Assembly (NCBI GenBank): GCA_946404495.1
Contig: CAMJDT010000007.1
Location: 1-54,728 of the forward strand
Source of the DNA: an uncultured Bacteroidales bacterium
GTDB taxonomy: Bacteria > Bacteroidota > Bacteroidia > Bacteroidales > Paludibacteraceae
Direction: 5' to 3'
Length of the DNA: 54,728 bases
Position 1 is the first letter of the stretch, and each line of letters begins with the position of its first letter. Positions 15,121 to 24,692 of this stretch are shown here, one piece after another. A program made the translations under genes and the position numbers. Under the pieces are notes generated by a model, which saw nothing but the letters and a program-made list of their open reading frames with translations, was not told the DNA's origin and did no database searches.

Positions 15121-17304
15121 ATGTCAAGACATGAAGAATTAGTCGCTGCGCTGCAGCATCATTTCGGGTTTGACTCGTTCAAGGGGAACCAGGAAGCGAT
15201 TATTGAGAACGTGATGGACGGGAATGACTCGTTCGTACTGATGCCTACCGGCGGAGGTAAGAGTCTGTGCTACCAGTTGCCGTCGCTGATGATGGAAGGT
15301 ATGGCCATCGTGATCAGTCCGCTGATTGCACTGATGAAGAATCAGGTGGACGCGATGCGTAACTTCTCGGAGGAGGACGGCGTAGCCCACTTCATCAACT
15401 CGAGTCTGAGTCGTCCAGAGATAGCTGCCGTGAAGGAGGATGTGCTGTCGGGTAAGACCAAACTGCTGTATCTGGCCCCGGAATCGCTGGGTAAGGACGA
15501 GAACGTGGACTTCCTCCGTGGCGTGAAGATCTCGTTCTACGCAGTGGACGAAGCGCACTGTATCTCGGAGTGGGGTCACGATTTCCGTCCGGAGTATCGC
15601 ATGATCCACGAGATGACGGAGCGCATCGGCCGCGCACCAATCATCGCCCTGACGGCTACGGCTACGCCGAAGGTGCAGCACGACATACAGAAGAACCTCG
15701 GAATGCTCGATGCGAAAGTGTTCAAATCGAGTTTCAACCGTCCGAACCTGTACTACGAAGTGGTGCCCAAGACAGATTCCGTGGAGAAAGACCTGATTCG
15801 TTATATCCGTTCGATGGAGGGTAAGTCGGGTATCGTATACTGCCTGAGCAGAAAAGAGGTGGAGGATCTGGCGGAGACCCTACGTGTCAATAATATTACC
15901 GCGCTCGCGTATCACGCGGGTATGGACTCGGCGACAAGAACGGCCAATCAGGATGCGTTCCTGATGGAGAAAGTACAAGTGATCGTAGCGACCATCGCTT
16001 TTGGGATGGGAATAGATAAGCCGGATGTACGATTTGTGGTGCACTTCGATATCCCCAAGTCGCTGGAGGGTTACTACCAGGAGACGGGTCGTGCCGGACG
16101 TGACGGCGGCGAGGGACAGTGTATCTGTTACTACAGCCCCAAGGACATCGAGCGGCTGCGTAAGTTCCAGATCGGCAAACCCGTCGCGGAGCAGGAGATC
16201 GCCAATCAGCTGCTATTCGAGACGCAGAGTTATGCCGAGTCGCCGATATGCCGGCGTAAGCTGCTGCTGCACTACTTCGGCGAGGAATACGAGCAGGAGA
16301 ACTGCGGTCACTGCGACAACTGCCGCAAGCAATATCGCATGGAGGACGAGAGCGAGATACTGAGTATCGCCCTGGAGACCCTGCAACAGATCGGTGAGCA
16401 CTTCAAGGCCGAACATATCGTAGATATCCTGCACGGCAATAAGACGGCGGCCGTATTGAGTTACAAGCACTACGAGCTGGAGAGTTTCGGCGCAGCGGAC
16501 GATGTCGATGAGACCACGCTGCACGCTATCCTTCGTCAGGCCATGATCGGCGGATATATCAAGCGCGATGTGGAGGCCTACGGCGATCTGAAGATCACGA
16601 GCGACGGTAAGAAGTTCATGAAGAAACCCGTGCGCTTTGAGGTGCCGATCGAGATCTTCGATGAGGACAACGAGGATATGATCAATGCCAACATGGTAGG
16701 TACGGCTGCCGCCGATGAGGTGCTCTACTCCATACTGAAGGATATCCGTCGTAAGCTCAGTAAGAAGATGGATGTGCCGCCGTTTGTGATCTTCCAAGAC
16801 CCGAGTCTGGAAGCCATGGCCACGACCTATCCTATTACCATAGAGGAGTTGCAGAACATACCGGGCGTAGGTGCCGGTAAGGCCAAACGCTACGGCGACG
16901 AGTTCTTGCGCGTCATAAAAGAGTACGTAGAGGAGAACGAGATCATCCGTCCGGAAGACCTGCGAATCAAGACCGTCGCCAAGGACTCGACGCGTAAGAT
17001 CAGCATCATACAGGCCATCGACCGCCGCGTGGCACTGGACGATCTGGCGGAGTCGAAGGGTATGTCGATGGAGGAGATGCTGGAAGAGATAGAGGCTATC
17101 GTCTATAGCGGCACGAAGATCAATATCAACTACTTCATCAAGGAGGTGGTGGATCCCGACGAACTGGAGGAGATATACGACTACTTCAAGAACGCGGAGA
17201 ACGATAACATCAAACTCGCGATGCAGGAGTTGGGCGAGGACTACTACGATGAGTTGCACGTACGGCTTGTGAGGATCAAGTTCCTGAGCGAACTTGCCAA
17301 TTAA
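15121..17304 (+). CDS. recQ: ATP-dependent DNA helicase RecQ
   Basis: This 727-residue protein unwinds DNA 3' to 5' in recombination and repair. Domains in order: a DEAD-type core with Walker A MPTGGGKSLCYQLP (about residue 40) and DEAH box AVDEAHCISEWGHDFRP (about 142); the helicase C domain with GRAGRDGG (about 325); the zinc-binding RQC region (CRRKLLLHYF, ENCGHCDNC); a winged helix; an HRDC domain (ITIEELQNIPGVGAGKAKRY); and a C-terminal helix-turn-helix tail (RRVALDDLAESKGMSMEEM), common in Bacteroidota RecQ. The length is normal for these longer RecQ proteins. It has its own promoter and starts the rightward gene run; its last codons run into the AATTGAT repeat before rimO. Confidence 0.97.
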   Translation: MSRHEELVAALQHHFGFDSFKGNQEAIIENVMDGNDSFVLMPTGGGKSLCYQLPSLMMEGMAIVISPLIALMKNQVDAMRNFSEEDGVAHFINSSLSRPEIAAVKEDVLSGKTKLLYLAPESLGKDENVDFLRGVKISFYAVDEAHCISEWGHDFRPEYRMIHEMTERIGRAPIIALTATATPKVQHDIQKNLGMLDAKVFKSSFNRPNLYYEVVPKTDSVEKDLIRYIRSMEGKSGIVYCLSRKEVEDLAETLRVNNITALAYHAGMDSATRTANQDAFLMEKVQVIVATIAFGMGIDKPDVRFVVHFDIPKSLEGYYQETGRAGRDGGEGQCICYYSPKDIERLRKFQIGKPVAEQEIANQLLFETQSYAESPICRRKLLLHYFGEEYEQENCGHCDNCRKQYRMEDESEILSIALETLQQIGEHFKAEHIVDILHGNKTAAVLSYKHYELESFGAADDVDETTLHAILRQAMIGGYIKRDVEAYGDLKITSDGKKFMKKPVRFEVPIEIFDEDNEDMINANMVGTAAADEVLYSILKDIRRKLSKKMDVPPFVIFQDPSLEAMATTYPITIEELQNIPGVGAGKAKRYGDEFLRVIKEYVEENEIIRPEDLRIKTVAKDSTRKISIIQAIDRRVALDDLAESKGMSMEEMLEEIEAIVYSGTKININYFIKEVVDPDELEEIYDYFKNAENDNIKLAMQELGEDYYDELHVRLVRIKFLSELAN

Positions 17305-17354
17305 TTGATAATTCTTATCCTTACGGAACGATTTTTAGACAATTGACAATTGAT
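17303..17354. repeat. AATTGAY heptamers at the recQ-rimO junction
   Basis: AATTGAT at 17303-17309 follows the recQ stop. AATTGAC and AATTGAT at 17341-17354 span the TTG start of rimO. The unit and 7-base step are the same as at 22692 and 31765. Confidence 0.7.
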
Positions 17355-18707
17355 ATTTCTTCTTTGACCAATAAGACAATCGATATAGTGACCTTGGGTT
17401 GCTCGAAGAACCTGGTGGATACGGAGCGACTGATGGCCCGGCTAAAGAGCCTGGGCTATCGGTGTACGCACGATGCAGAAGTGCCGCGCGGCCAGATCGC
17501 CGTCATCAACACCTGCGGATTCATCGGCGACGCCAAAGAGGAGAGTATCAATACGATCCTGCAGTTTGCTGAGCGCAAGAACGAGGGCAAGCTACAGCGG
17601 CTCTATGTAATGGGCTGCCTCGCCGAACGCTACCGCAAGGAGCTGGAGGAAGAGATTGCCGAGGTGGATCGGTGGTTCGGGAAGTTTGACTACCTTGACC
17701 TCATAGAGGAATTAAAAATTCAAAATTACAAATTAACAATTGATACCGATACCTGCTGTGCGCCGCGGGTGCTGACGACGCCGAAGCACTATGCTTACCT
17801 CAAGATCTCGGAGGGTTGCAACCGCATGTGCTCGTATTGCGCGATACCGCTTATAACGGGTCGGCACACGTCCGTTCCGATGGAGACGCTCATTAGCGAA
17901 GCCGAATGGATGACACGTCAGGGCGTGAAGGAGCTGAATGTGATCGCGCAAGATCTGAGTTCGTACGGACTGGATTTGTACCACGAGAAACGCCTGCCGG
18001 AGCTGGTGAACCGACTCGCTGACATCGAAGGACTGCAACGAATCCGTCTGCACTACGCCTACCCTACTGATTTTCCGTACGGGATACTGGATGTGATGCG
18101 CAAGCGGGAGAACGTGTGCCGATATCTGGATATCGCGCTGCAGCACGCCACGGATCATATGCTCACGCTGATGCGCCGGCATATCACGCGCGCGGATCAA
18201 GACCGGCTGCTGGATACGATCCGCGAGAGGGTGCCGGGTGTGTGCCTGAGGACCACGCTGCTGGTAGGTCATCCGGGCGAGACCGAAGACGACTTCCGCG
18301 AGCTGTGCGATTGGATACGGGAGCAGCAATTTGACCGTTTGGGCGCCTTTGCTTATAGCGAAGAAGAGGGAACCTACGCCGCCAAACACTACCGCGACGA
18401 TGTACCCGAAGAGGTGAAACAGGCACGTGTGGAGGAAATTATGGCCATTCAGCAGGAGATATCGGCTAAGAAGATGGCCGAACGCGTCGGCACCGTGATG
18501 CCGGTCATCATCGACCGAAAGGAAGGCGACTACTATATCGGCCGTACGGAGTTCGATTCGCCGGAGGTGGACTGTGAAGTCTTGATTCAAGCGAATCAAG
18601 ACGAAAAGGTGAAAAGTGAAAGGATAGCAATAGGAGAGATCTACGATATCATGATAGATAAAGCAGAGGAATTTGATTTATACGGGAGCTTATGGAAAAG
18701 AAAGTGA
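17343..18707 (+). CDS. rimO: Ribosomal protein S12 methylthiotransferase RimO
   Basis: This 454-residue radical-SAM enzyme adds a methylthio group to an aspartate of ribosomal protein S12. It has the UPF0004 N-terminal domain ([26 protein letters not shown]), the radical-SAM motif [11 protein letters not shown] (about residue 160) and a C-terminal TRAM domain. There is no ATG: the TTG at 17343 lies inside an AATTGAC repeat, and a TTG at 17364 ([13 protein letters not shown]) is the alternative and closer to the family start. Two in-frame repeat insertions are visible: [10 protein letters not shown] at about 123-133 in the linker before the SAM domain, and a shorter one (DEKVKSER) in the TRAM region. 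It overlaps the next gene by 16 bases. Confidence 0.95.
   Translation: MTIDISSLTNKTIDIVTLGCSKNLVDTERLMARLKSLGYRCTHDAEVPRGQIAVINTCGFIGDAKEESINTILQFAERKNEGKLQRLYVMGCLAERYRKELEEEIAEVDRWFGKFDYLDLIEELKIQNYKLTIDTDTCCAPRVLTTPKHYAYLKISEGCNRMCSYCAIPLITGRHTSVPMETLISEAEWMTRQGVKELNVIAQDLSSYGLDLYHEKRLPELVNRLADIEGLQRIRLHYAYPTDFPYGILDVMRKRENVCRYLDIALQHATDHMLTLMRRHITRADQDRLLDTIRERVPGVCLRTTLLVGHPGETEDDFRELCDWIREQQFDRLGAFAYSEEEGTYAAKHYRDDVPEEVKQARVEEIMAIQQEISAKKMAERVGTVMPVIIDRKEGDYYIGRTEFDSPEVDCEVLIQANQDEKVKSERIAIGEIYDIMIDKAEEFDLYGSLWKRK
17710..17744. repeat. Five in-frame heptamers inside rimO
   Basis: Units read AATTAAA, AATTCAA, AATTACA, AATTAAC and AATTGAT, exactly 35 bases, coding [10 protein letters not shown]. 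The site is the variable linker between the two main domains. The pepP gene carries an almost identical peptide (KIQNSKLTI). Confidence 0.9.
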
Positions 18708-19918
18708 GTTGGGCTGAATTACGCCAGATCGTGTGGAAAAAGACGGGTCTGACGATGAAAGATACGAACACGCTGATGCGGGCGTGGCTGGATAGTATGA
18801 CCGAAGCACTGCAGCGCGGCGAGGAAGTGCATATCAGCGGCTTGGGTACGCTCTACCGTCAACCGGTAGCAGCGCGCAAGAGCGTGGACGTCAATACCGG
18901 TGAGGAGATTCAGTTGGACCCCACCGACAGGCTGACCTATATCATGTCGGCGACGCTTAGGGACGAACTGAACAATACCCGTGCACCGCGTAAGGCCCGC
19001 GGGGAGGAAGTGACCGAAGACCCGATCAAGAAACTCGGCGAACAGGCCGAGGAGATCATCGATATCCTTGCCGACCTCGGTCAATCTCCCACTACCGACG
19101 AACCGATCGTTGAGCCGGAACCCTTTATCAAAGAGCCGGAACCAATCGTAGAACCGGAGCCTGAACCCGTTATCGAAGAGCCCGTTGAGGAGCCGGAGCC
19201 TATCGTAGAGCCGGAACCCGAACCCGTTATCGAAGAGCCCGTTGTGGAACCGGAGCCTGTTGTAGAACCGGAGCCTGTTGTAGAGCCGGAGCCCGAACCG
19301 ATAGTAGAAGAACCAGAGCCTGAACCCGAGCCCGAACCGGAGCCGCTACCGCTGGATGAGGTGCAGCCCGAGGAGCCGAAGATAAAGAAGAAACGGCCGC
19401 TGTGGGTAACCGCATTGCTGACCGTGCTGGTATTCGTGCTGATGGTCGGATTCGGCGTACTGTTCTTCCAACGACAAATGGTAAAGTGGGTAGACATGCT
19501 GAAGAATAAGACCGAAGTAACGGTGAGCGATGAGCGATTAGCGGTTAGCGAGGAATCGATCGCAGAGCCGGAGGAGACGATTGCCGAACCCGAAGAGACG
19601 GTTGCGGAGCCCGAACCCGTTATAGAACCCGAACCGGAACCTGTGGTAGAGCCTCAGGAGCCGGCCGCAGCACCCAAGATCCTGACGACCGTGACCGTGA
19701 ACGAAGGCAGCCGCCTGGCGTGGTTGGCATATAAATTCTACGGTGAGAAAGCGATGTGGGTCTATATCTACGAGGTGAACCGCGACGTGATGCAGCGTCC
19801 GGACGACCTGCCGGTAGGTACGCAGATACGGATTCCGAAACTCACGGACGAACAGATACACGATCTGGATAAGGCCCAAGAGTTGGCGGAGAAGTACCTC
19901 GGAGAAATTAAAAATTAA
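18692..19918 (+). CDS. HU DNA-binding domain - membrane helix - LysM fusion
   Basis: This 408-residue protein begins with an HU/IHF-type domain at 1-95 ([37 protein letters not shown]). It is followed by a long acidic linker of EPEP and EEPV units (about 125-225), a single membrane helix ([19 protein letters not shown], about 235-257), a second acidic linker, and a C-terminal LysM domain ([30 protein letters not shown]). The HU end should lie in the cytoplasm on DNA and the LysM end in the periplasm on peptidoglycan. HU proteins with SPOR domains in Bacteroidota are the nearest known design. A heptamer repeat codes part of the second linker, and the stop codon lies in another repeat. It lies between rimO and uvrA, overlapping rimO. 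Confidence 0.85.
   Translation: MEKKVSWAELRQIVWKKTGLTMKDTNTLMRAWLDSMTEALQRGEEVHISGLGTLYRQPVAARKSVDVNTGEEIQLDPTDRLTYIMSATLRDELNNTRAPRKARGEEVTEDPIKKLGEQAEEIIDILADLGQSPTTDEPIVEPEPFIKEPEPIVEPEPEPVIEEPVEEPEPIVEPEPEPVIEEPVVEPEPVVEPEPVVEPEPEPIVEEPEPEPEPEPEPLPLDEVQPEEPKIKKKRPLWVTALLTVLVFVLMVGFGVLFFQRQMVKWVDMLKNKTEVTVSDERLAVSEESIAEPEETIAEPEETVAEPEPVIEPEPEPVVEPQEPAAAPKILTTVTVNEGSRLAWLAYKFYGEKAMWVYIYEVNRDVMQRPDDLPVGTQIRIPKLTDEQIHDLDKAQELAEKYLGEIKN
19525..19552. repeat. Four in-frame heptamers in the HU-LysM linker
   Basis: Units read GAGCGAT, GAGCGAT, TAGCGGT and TAGCGAG. They code [10 protein letters not shown] within the periplasmic linker, a place where length change should be harmless. Confidence 0.8.
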
Positions 19919-19933
19919 AAATTAAGAATTACG
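19906..19933. repeat. Four heptamers bridging the HU-LysM stop and the uvrA start
   Basis: Units read AATTAAA, AATTAAA, AATTAAG and AATTACG. The TAA of the upstream gene (19916-19918) is inside the second unit and the only plausible start region of uvrA is inside the last. Confidence 0.9.
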
Positions 19934-22711
19934 GCTTTAGAGAGCGAAGAATATATTGTCATTGAGGGTGCACGGACGCATAATCTGAAGAACGTGTCGG
20001 TGCGGATACCGAGGAACAGCCTGACGGTGGTGTCGGGTGTGAGCGGCAGCGGTAAGAGTTCGTTGGCGTTCGATACCCTGTATGCCGAAGGCCAGCGGCG
20101 TTATGTAGAGAGTCTGAGTTCGTACGCGCGGCAGTTCTTGGGACGGATGCAGAAGCCGGAGGTGGATAAGATCGACGGCATCCCGCCTGCGATCGCTATC
20201 GAACAGAAGGTGACGTCGCGCAATCCGCGTTCGACGGTAGGTACGGTGACGGAGATATACGAGTACCTTAAGCTTTTGTACGCGCGCGTAGGCACGACCG
20301 TTTCTCCCGTAAGCGGGCAGGAGGTGAAGCGTCACACGCCGAGCGATGTAGTCAACGCCCTGATGGCACGGCCGAAAGGCGAACGCGTGATGCTCTTAGC
20401 ACCGATTCATCTGAGAGAGAACCGCACCCTGGAGGAGCAACTGCAGATTTGGCAGTCGGAGGGTTTTGCACGTCTGTACCGACTCGATACGCATGAAGTG
20501 ATACGTATCGAGAACCCGATAACCGATCACCAATCACCTATCACCGATCACCTTTTTCTGCTCGTAGACCGTGTAGTCGCGGACGGCGAGCAAGCTACTG
20601 CCAATCGTTTTGCCGACTCGGTGCAGACGGCTTTCTTTGAGGGCGACGGCGCGTGCGTGATGCTCTGCCGACCCGGCGAGGACGACGAAGAGCGACTGGA
20701 TTTCTCGGAGAAATTCGAGGCAGACGGCATATCGTTCATCGAGTCCTCGGAGCATCTCTTTGACTTCAACAACCCGCTCGGAGCCTGCCCGCGCTGCAAC
20801 GGATTCGGACAGACGATCGGTATCGACCCCGACCTGGTGGTGCCGGATAAGACCAAGTCCATCTACGAGGGCGCTATCGTCTGCTGGCGCGGCGAGAAGA
20901 TGAGCCTCTGGAACGAACGACTGGTGATGACGGCGAGTGAGTTCGGTTTTCCGATTCATACCCCCTACTACCAGTTGACCCCCGAACAGAAGCAACTGCT
21001 CTGGACGGGCAACCAATACTTCCGCGGCTTGAATGATTTCTTTGAAGAGTTAGAGAGCAAGCAGTACGGCAAGATCCAGTACCGCGTCATGCTGGCGCGT
21101 TACAAAGGCAAGGCACAGTGTCCGCTATGCGGCGGGCTGAGGCTCAGAAAAGAAGCCTCGTACGTGCTCTTTAAGGGCAAGGCCATCACGGAGCTGATGC
21201 TCCTGTCGGTGGACCAACTGGCCGCGTGGTTTGATGCCTTACAACTGACCGATCGGGAGAAAGAGGCGACCAAACTGCTGCTGCCGGAGATCCGCAACCG
21301 CCTGCAGTTTATGAAGGACGTGGGACTGAGTTACCTGAGCCTCAACCGCATGAGCGCAACGCTGTCGGGCGGCGAGAGCCAACGAATCAATCTGGCCAAG
21401 AGCCTCGGCAGCAGTCTCGTAGGATCGCTCTACGTGCTGGACGAACCCAGTATCGGTCTGCATCCCCGCGACACGCAGCGGTTGATACATGTGCTCAAGG
21501 AGCTGCGCGACCTGCAGAACACGATCGTCGTGGTCGAACACGACGACGACATCCAGCAGGCGGCCGACTTCTCCATCGAGGTAGGACCGGGTGCCGGACG
21601 CAACGGCGGCGAGATCACCTATACGGGTCGTCCGCGGATGGAGAAATTCACCTACAACATCCCCGCGCAGCGTCGTCGCTGGAACAACTATATCGAGGTC
21701 TGCGGCGCGACGGAGAACAACCTCAAGAACCTCAACGTACGCTTCCCGCTCAATGTGCTGACCGTTGTGACCGGCGTCAGCGGTAGCGGTAAGAGTTCAC
21801 TGGTGAGCAAGGTGCTCTACCCTGCGCTCAAGAAATACTACGGCGGCACGGCCGAACGAACCGGCGACTACAGCGTGCTACGCGGGTCGCTGCATATGCT
21901 GACGGATGTGGAGTTTGTGGACCAGAACCCGCTCAGTCGTTCGTCGCGTTCCAACCCCGTCACCTACCTCAAGGCCTACGACGAGATCCGCAAGCTCTTT
22001 GCGGAGCAACAACTGAGCCGCCAGATGGGTTTCACCCCGGCGCATTTCTCGTTCAACACCCCCGGCGGGCGCTGCGAGGAGTGTCAGGGCGAGGGCGTAC
22101 GCCGCGTCGAGATGCAGTTTATGGCCGACATCATCCTGGAGTGCGAGCACTGTCACGGCAAGCGCTTCAAGCACGATGTATTAGAGGTGGAGTACCGCGG
22201 TAAGAACATCTACGACATCTTGCAGATGACCGTGGACGAGGCTATCGCCTTCTTCGAGCAAGACAAGGCTTGCCGCAAAATCGTGCAGCGGCTCCGTCCC
22301 TTACAGGACGTAGGTATAGGCTATGTGCAGTTGGGGCAGTCCAGTTCGACGCTGTCGGGCGGCGAGAGCCAGCGCGTGAAGTTGGCTTCGTTCCTGGCCG
22401 AACAGGATGCCAAACCACGGCTGTTCCTCTTCGACGAACCCACCACGGGTCTGCACCACAAGGATGTGACGATCCTGCTGCGGGCGCTGAACCGCCTCAT
22501 CGAACGCGGACACAGCATCGTCGTCATCGAGCACAACCCCAGCCTGATCTTGGCGGCCGACCATATCATCGACCTCGGACCCGAAGGCGGCAACGAGGGC
22601 GGACAGATCGTGGCGGAAGGTACACCCGAAGAGGTGATGCAATGCGCCGAGAGTTATACCGGGCAGGCGCTCAAACGAATCCCGAACGAACAATTGATAA
22701 TTGACAATTGA
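19928..22711 (+). CDS. uvrA: Excinuclease ABC subunit A, lacking a normal start codon
   Basis: UvrA is the damage-recognition ATPase of nucleotide excision repair. It has two ABC modules: Walker A VVSGVSGSGKSSLAF and VVTGVSGSGKSSLV, with signatures LSGGESQRI and LSGGESQRV. Zinc-finger cysteines appear as CPRCNGFG, CPLCGG, CEECQGEG and CEHCHGKR. The conserved N-terminus (YIVIEGARTHNLKNVSVRIP) reaches upstream of the first GTG (19994), yet between the in-frame TAA at 19916 and that GTG there is no ATG, GTG or TTG. An ATT at 19928 is chosen here; it lies in a heptamer repeat. An insertion (ITDHQSPITDH, about residues 198-208) is coded by other heptamers, and the C-terminal IIDN is coded by AATTGAY units. 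Length is otherwise typical (about 927 residues). Confidence 0.93.
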   Translation: MTALESEEYIVIEGARTHNLKNVSVRIPRNSLTVVSGVSGSGKSSLAFDTLYAEGQRRYVESLSSYARQFLGRMQKPEVDKIDGIPPAIAIEQKVTSRNPRSTVGTVTEIYEYLKLLYARVGTTVSPVSGQEVKRHTPSDVVNALMARPKGERVMLLAPIHLRENRTLEEQLQIWQSEGFARLYRLDTHEVIRIENPITDHQSPITDHLFLLVDRVVADGEQATANRFADSVQTAFFEGDGACVMLCRPGEDDEERLDFSEKFEADGISFIESSEHLFDFNNPLGACPRCNGFGQTIGIDPDLVVPDKTKSIYEGAIVCWRGEKMSLWNERLVMTASEFGFPIHTPYYQLTPEQKQLLWTGNQYFRGLNDFFEELESKQYGKIQYRVMLARYKGKAQCPLCGGLRLRKEASYVLFKGKAITELMLLSVDQLAAWFDALQLTDREKEATKLLLPEIRNRLQFMKDVGLSYLSLNRMSATLSGGESQRINLAKSLGSSLVGSLYVLDEPSIGLHPRDTQRLIHVLKELRDLQNTIVVVEHDDDIQQAADFSIEVGPGAGRNGGEITYTGRPRMEKFTYNIPAQRRRWNNYIEVCGATENNLKNLNVRFPLNVLTVVTGVSGSGKSSLVSKVLYPALKKYYGGTAERTGDYSVLRGSLHMLTDVEFVDQNPLSRSSRSNPVTYLKAYDEIRKLFAEQQLSRQMGFTPAHFSFNTPGGRCEECQGEGVRRVEMQFMADIILECEHCHGKRFKHDVLEVEYRGKNIYDILQMTVDEAIAFFEQDKACRKIVQRLRPLQDVGIGYVQLGQSSSTLSGGESQRVKLASFLAEQDAKPRLFLFDEPTTGLHHKDVTILLRALNRLIERGHSIVVIEHNPSLILAADHIIDLGPEGGNEGGQIVAEGTPEEVMQCAESYTGQALKRIPNEQLIIDN
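20515..20549. repeat. Five in-frame heptamers inside uvrA
   Basis: Units read CCCGATA, ACCGATC, ACCAATC, ACCTATC and ACCGATC. They code NPITDHQSPITDH in the first-module insertion region. The DUF7033-like gene has a related repeat with the same ACCTATC unit. Confidence 0.9.
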
Positions 22712-22719
22712 TAATTGAC
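22692..22719. repeat. Four AATTGAY heptamers at the end of uvrA
   Basis: Units alternate AATTGAT and AATTGAC. The uvrA stop codon (22709-22711) lies in the third unit and the repeat ends 5 bases before the ATG of the next gene. Confidence 0.9.
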
Positions 22720-22723
22720 ATCT

Positions 22724-24664
22724 ATGGCTCATACTATTTGGAAAGAAATAAAGCAGTCGGATATATTCTCGCACCTCAGCTCAATCGGCTATTTGCCGCG
22801 CTGGTGCGTGTTGCTGCTGGACCTGATGACCTGCACCCTCGGCTATTGGGTCAGCATCTGGATCGGCACGAGTCTGTTTCACTACCACCCCACGGACATG
22901 CTGCTCTCCCTCGGTGCGCAGTACGGAATACTGATCGCGGTGCAGGCGGCCTGCTTCTGGCTGTTCCACACCTATTCGGGCATCTTGCGTTACTCCACCT
23001 TCATCGACACGCTGAAGGTGCTCTCCGCCGTCGTCGTCTGCAGTATGCTGCTGCTGGTGACCAACCTCATCTGGCATCTCTCGACGGGCGATAAGCTCTT
23101 CATGAACACCGCCCTGATTCTCTATATCTTCATCTCGTTCGTGCTGCTGTTCTGCATTCGCGTAGGCGTCAAGACGCTCTACGAGAGCATCCGCCAGGCA
23201 ACCATCAAGGGACCGAAGGTGCTCATCTACGGCACCAAGAGTGCCGGCATCGCGATCGCCAAGATGCTGATTGCCTCGGGCAACACACCCTATCACCCTG
23301 TCGGCTTCATCGATGACAAACGCTCGGAGCGTAACTACAAACTGCTTGGCATGCGGGTGCATATGCTCGACGACGAACTCTTCGAGCGCATGCGCTCCAA
23401 CCATATCGAGAACGTCATCATCTCGCCGCTCAAGATGAAGGAACTGAATCCCGCCAAGGACCTCACCGTCTTCCTCGAGCATAATATCCGAATCCTGACG
23501 ACCCCCTATTTCACCACCTACAGCGAGGAGAGCACCAAGTCCGTCATCGGTCGCATCGATGCCATCCGGATCGAGGATCTACTGGAGCGGGAGGCCATTA
23601 AGATCAACACGGAGAACGTAGAGAAGATCCTGCGCGACAAGGTCGTGCTCGTATCCGGCGCAGCAGGCAGTATCGGTCAGGAGATCGTGCGCCAGGTGCT
23701 GCGCTACAGTCCACGAGCGATGGTCCTTCTGGAGCAAGCTGAATCGCCGCTCCACGACCTGACGCTCGACCTCAAGGAGGCCTTCCCCGACGCCGTACTC
23801 ATCCCCTGCATCGCCAATGTGCGCGAACGCGAACGCATCGAGGAGGTGTTCCGCGAGTTCCGTCCCGACGTGGTCTATCACGCCGCTGCCTACAAGCACG
23901 TGCCGCTGATGGAGGACCACCCCAACGAGGCGATCCACGCTAACGTGCTCGGCACCAAGAACATCGCCGACATGTCGGTCAAATACGGCGTAGAACGCTT
24001 CGTGATGATATCCACCGACAAAGCCGTCAACCCCACCAATGTCATGGGAGCGTCCAAACGTATCGCAGAGATGTACGTGCAGGCGCTCAATAAGCACGCC
24101 GCCTCCACCCGCTTTATCACGACGCGCTTCGGTAATGTGCTCGGCTCGAACGGCAGCGTCATCCCTTACTTCAAGAAACAGATCCAGCGCGGCGGTCCCG
24201 TCACCGTGACGCACCCCGACATCATCCGTTACTTCATGACAATCCCCGAAGCCTGCACCCTGGTGCTGGAGGCCTCGGTACTGGGCAACGGCGGCGAGAT
24301 ATTCGTCTTTGACATGGGCAAACCCGTTAAGATCCTGCACCTGGCGCAGAATATGATCCGTCTGGCCGGCTATACGCCCGACGTTGATATACCGATCGTC
24401 TTCACCGGACTCCGTCCCGGCGAGAAGCTCTATGAGGAACTGCTCAACCAGAAGGAGACGACCCTGCCTACGCAGCACGAGAAGATCATGATTGCCCGCG
24501 TACGCGAGTACGCCTTCGAGGAGGTCAGCCGCGGTATTGACGAACTCATCGCCATGAGTTACGAGGGACGACCCTTTGAGACCGTACGCAAGATGAAGGA
24601 GCTGGTGCCGGAGTTCAAGAGCATGAACTCGGTTTACCAGAAGCTGGACGAGAATAAGATTTAA
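22724..24664 (+). CDS. CapD/FlaA1-type nucleoside-diphosphate-sugar dehydratase, membrane-bound
   Basis: This 646-residue protein starts at the ATG at 22724 (MAHTIWKEIKQSD). Four membrane helices occupy about 15-140, then a first Rossmann-like domain (VLIYGTKSAGIAIAKML), then the NAD-binding dehydratase domain with VSGAAGSIGQEIVRQV (about 307) and VERFVMISTDKAVNPTNVMG, ending in LRPGEKLYEELL. This is the layout of PglF, CapD and WbpM, which convert UDP-GlcNAc to a 4-keto-6-deoxy sugar for glycans at the inner membrane. A WecA-like transferase follows directly, so the two probably start one surface-glycan pathway. Its final codons and TAA sit in an AAGATTT repeat. Confidence 0.92.
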   Translation: MAHTIWKEIKQSDIFSHLSSIGYLPRWCVLLLDLMTCTLGYWVSIWIGTSLFHYHPTDMLLSLGAQYGILIAVQAACFWLFHTYSGILRYSTFIDTLKVLSAVVVCSMLLLVTNLIWHLSTGDKLFMNTALILYIFISFVLLFCIRVGVKTLYESIRQATIKGPKVLIYGTKSAGIAIAKMLIASGNTPYHPVGFIDDKRSERNYKLLGMRVHMLDDELFERMRSNHIENVIISPLKMKELNPAKDLTVFLEHNIRILTTPYFTTYSEESTKSVIGRIDAIRIEDLLEREAIKINTENVEKILRDKVVLVSGAAGSIGQEIVRQVLRYSPRAMVLLEQAESPLHDLTLDLKEAFPDAVLIPCIANVRERERIEEVFREFRPDVVYHAAAYKHVPLMEDHPNEAIHANVLGTKNIADMSVKYGVERFVMISTDKAVNPTNVMGASKRIAEMYVQALNKHAASTRFITTRFGNVLGSNGSVIPYFKKQIQRGGPVTVTHPDIIRYFMTIPEACTLVLEASVLGNGGEIFVFDMGKPVKILHLAQNMIRLAGYTPDVDIPIVFTGLRPGEKLYEELLNQKETTLPTQHEKIMIARVREYAFEEVSRGIDELIAMSYEGRPFETVRKMKELVPEFKSMNSVYQKLDENKI

Positions 24665-24690
24665 GATTTAAAATTTAAGATTTAAGATTG
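24656..24690. repeat. Five AAGATTT-type heptamers between two glycan genes
   Basis: Units read AAGATTT, AAGATTT, AAAATTT, AAGATTT and AAGATTG. The stop of the dehydratase gene is inside the repeat, and the next gene begins with a TTG 2 bases after it. Confidence 0.9.
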
Positions 24691-24692
24691 CT

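Noticed and set aside
15139..18599. Long leftward frames antisense to recQ and rimO
   Set aside because: They mirror real genes, have biased composition (His, Arg, Val rich) and no promoter; they are codon-usage shadows.
19081..19497. Ser/Gly-rich leftward frame of 138 residues
   Set aside because: It is the reverse of the Glu-Pro repeats of the HU-LysM linker (GSGS strings from EPEP codons), not a protein.
19994..22711. uvrA starting at GTG 19994
   Set aside because: That start would remove the conserved first strand of UvrA (YIVIEGARTHNLKN), which is plainly coded just upstream in the same frame.
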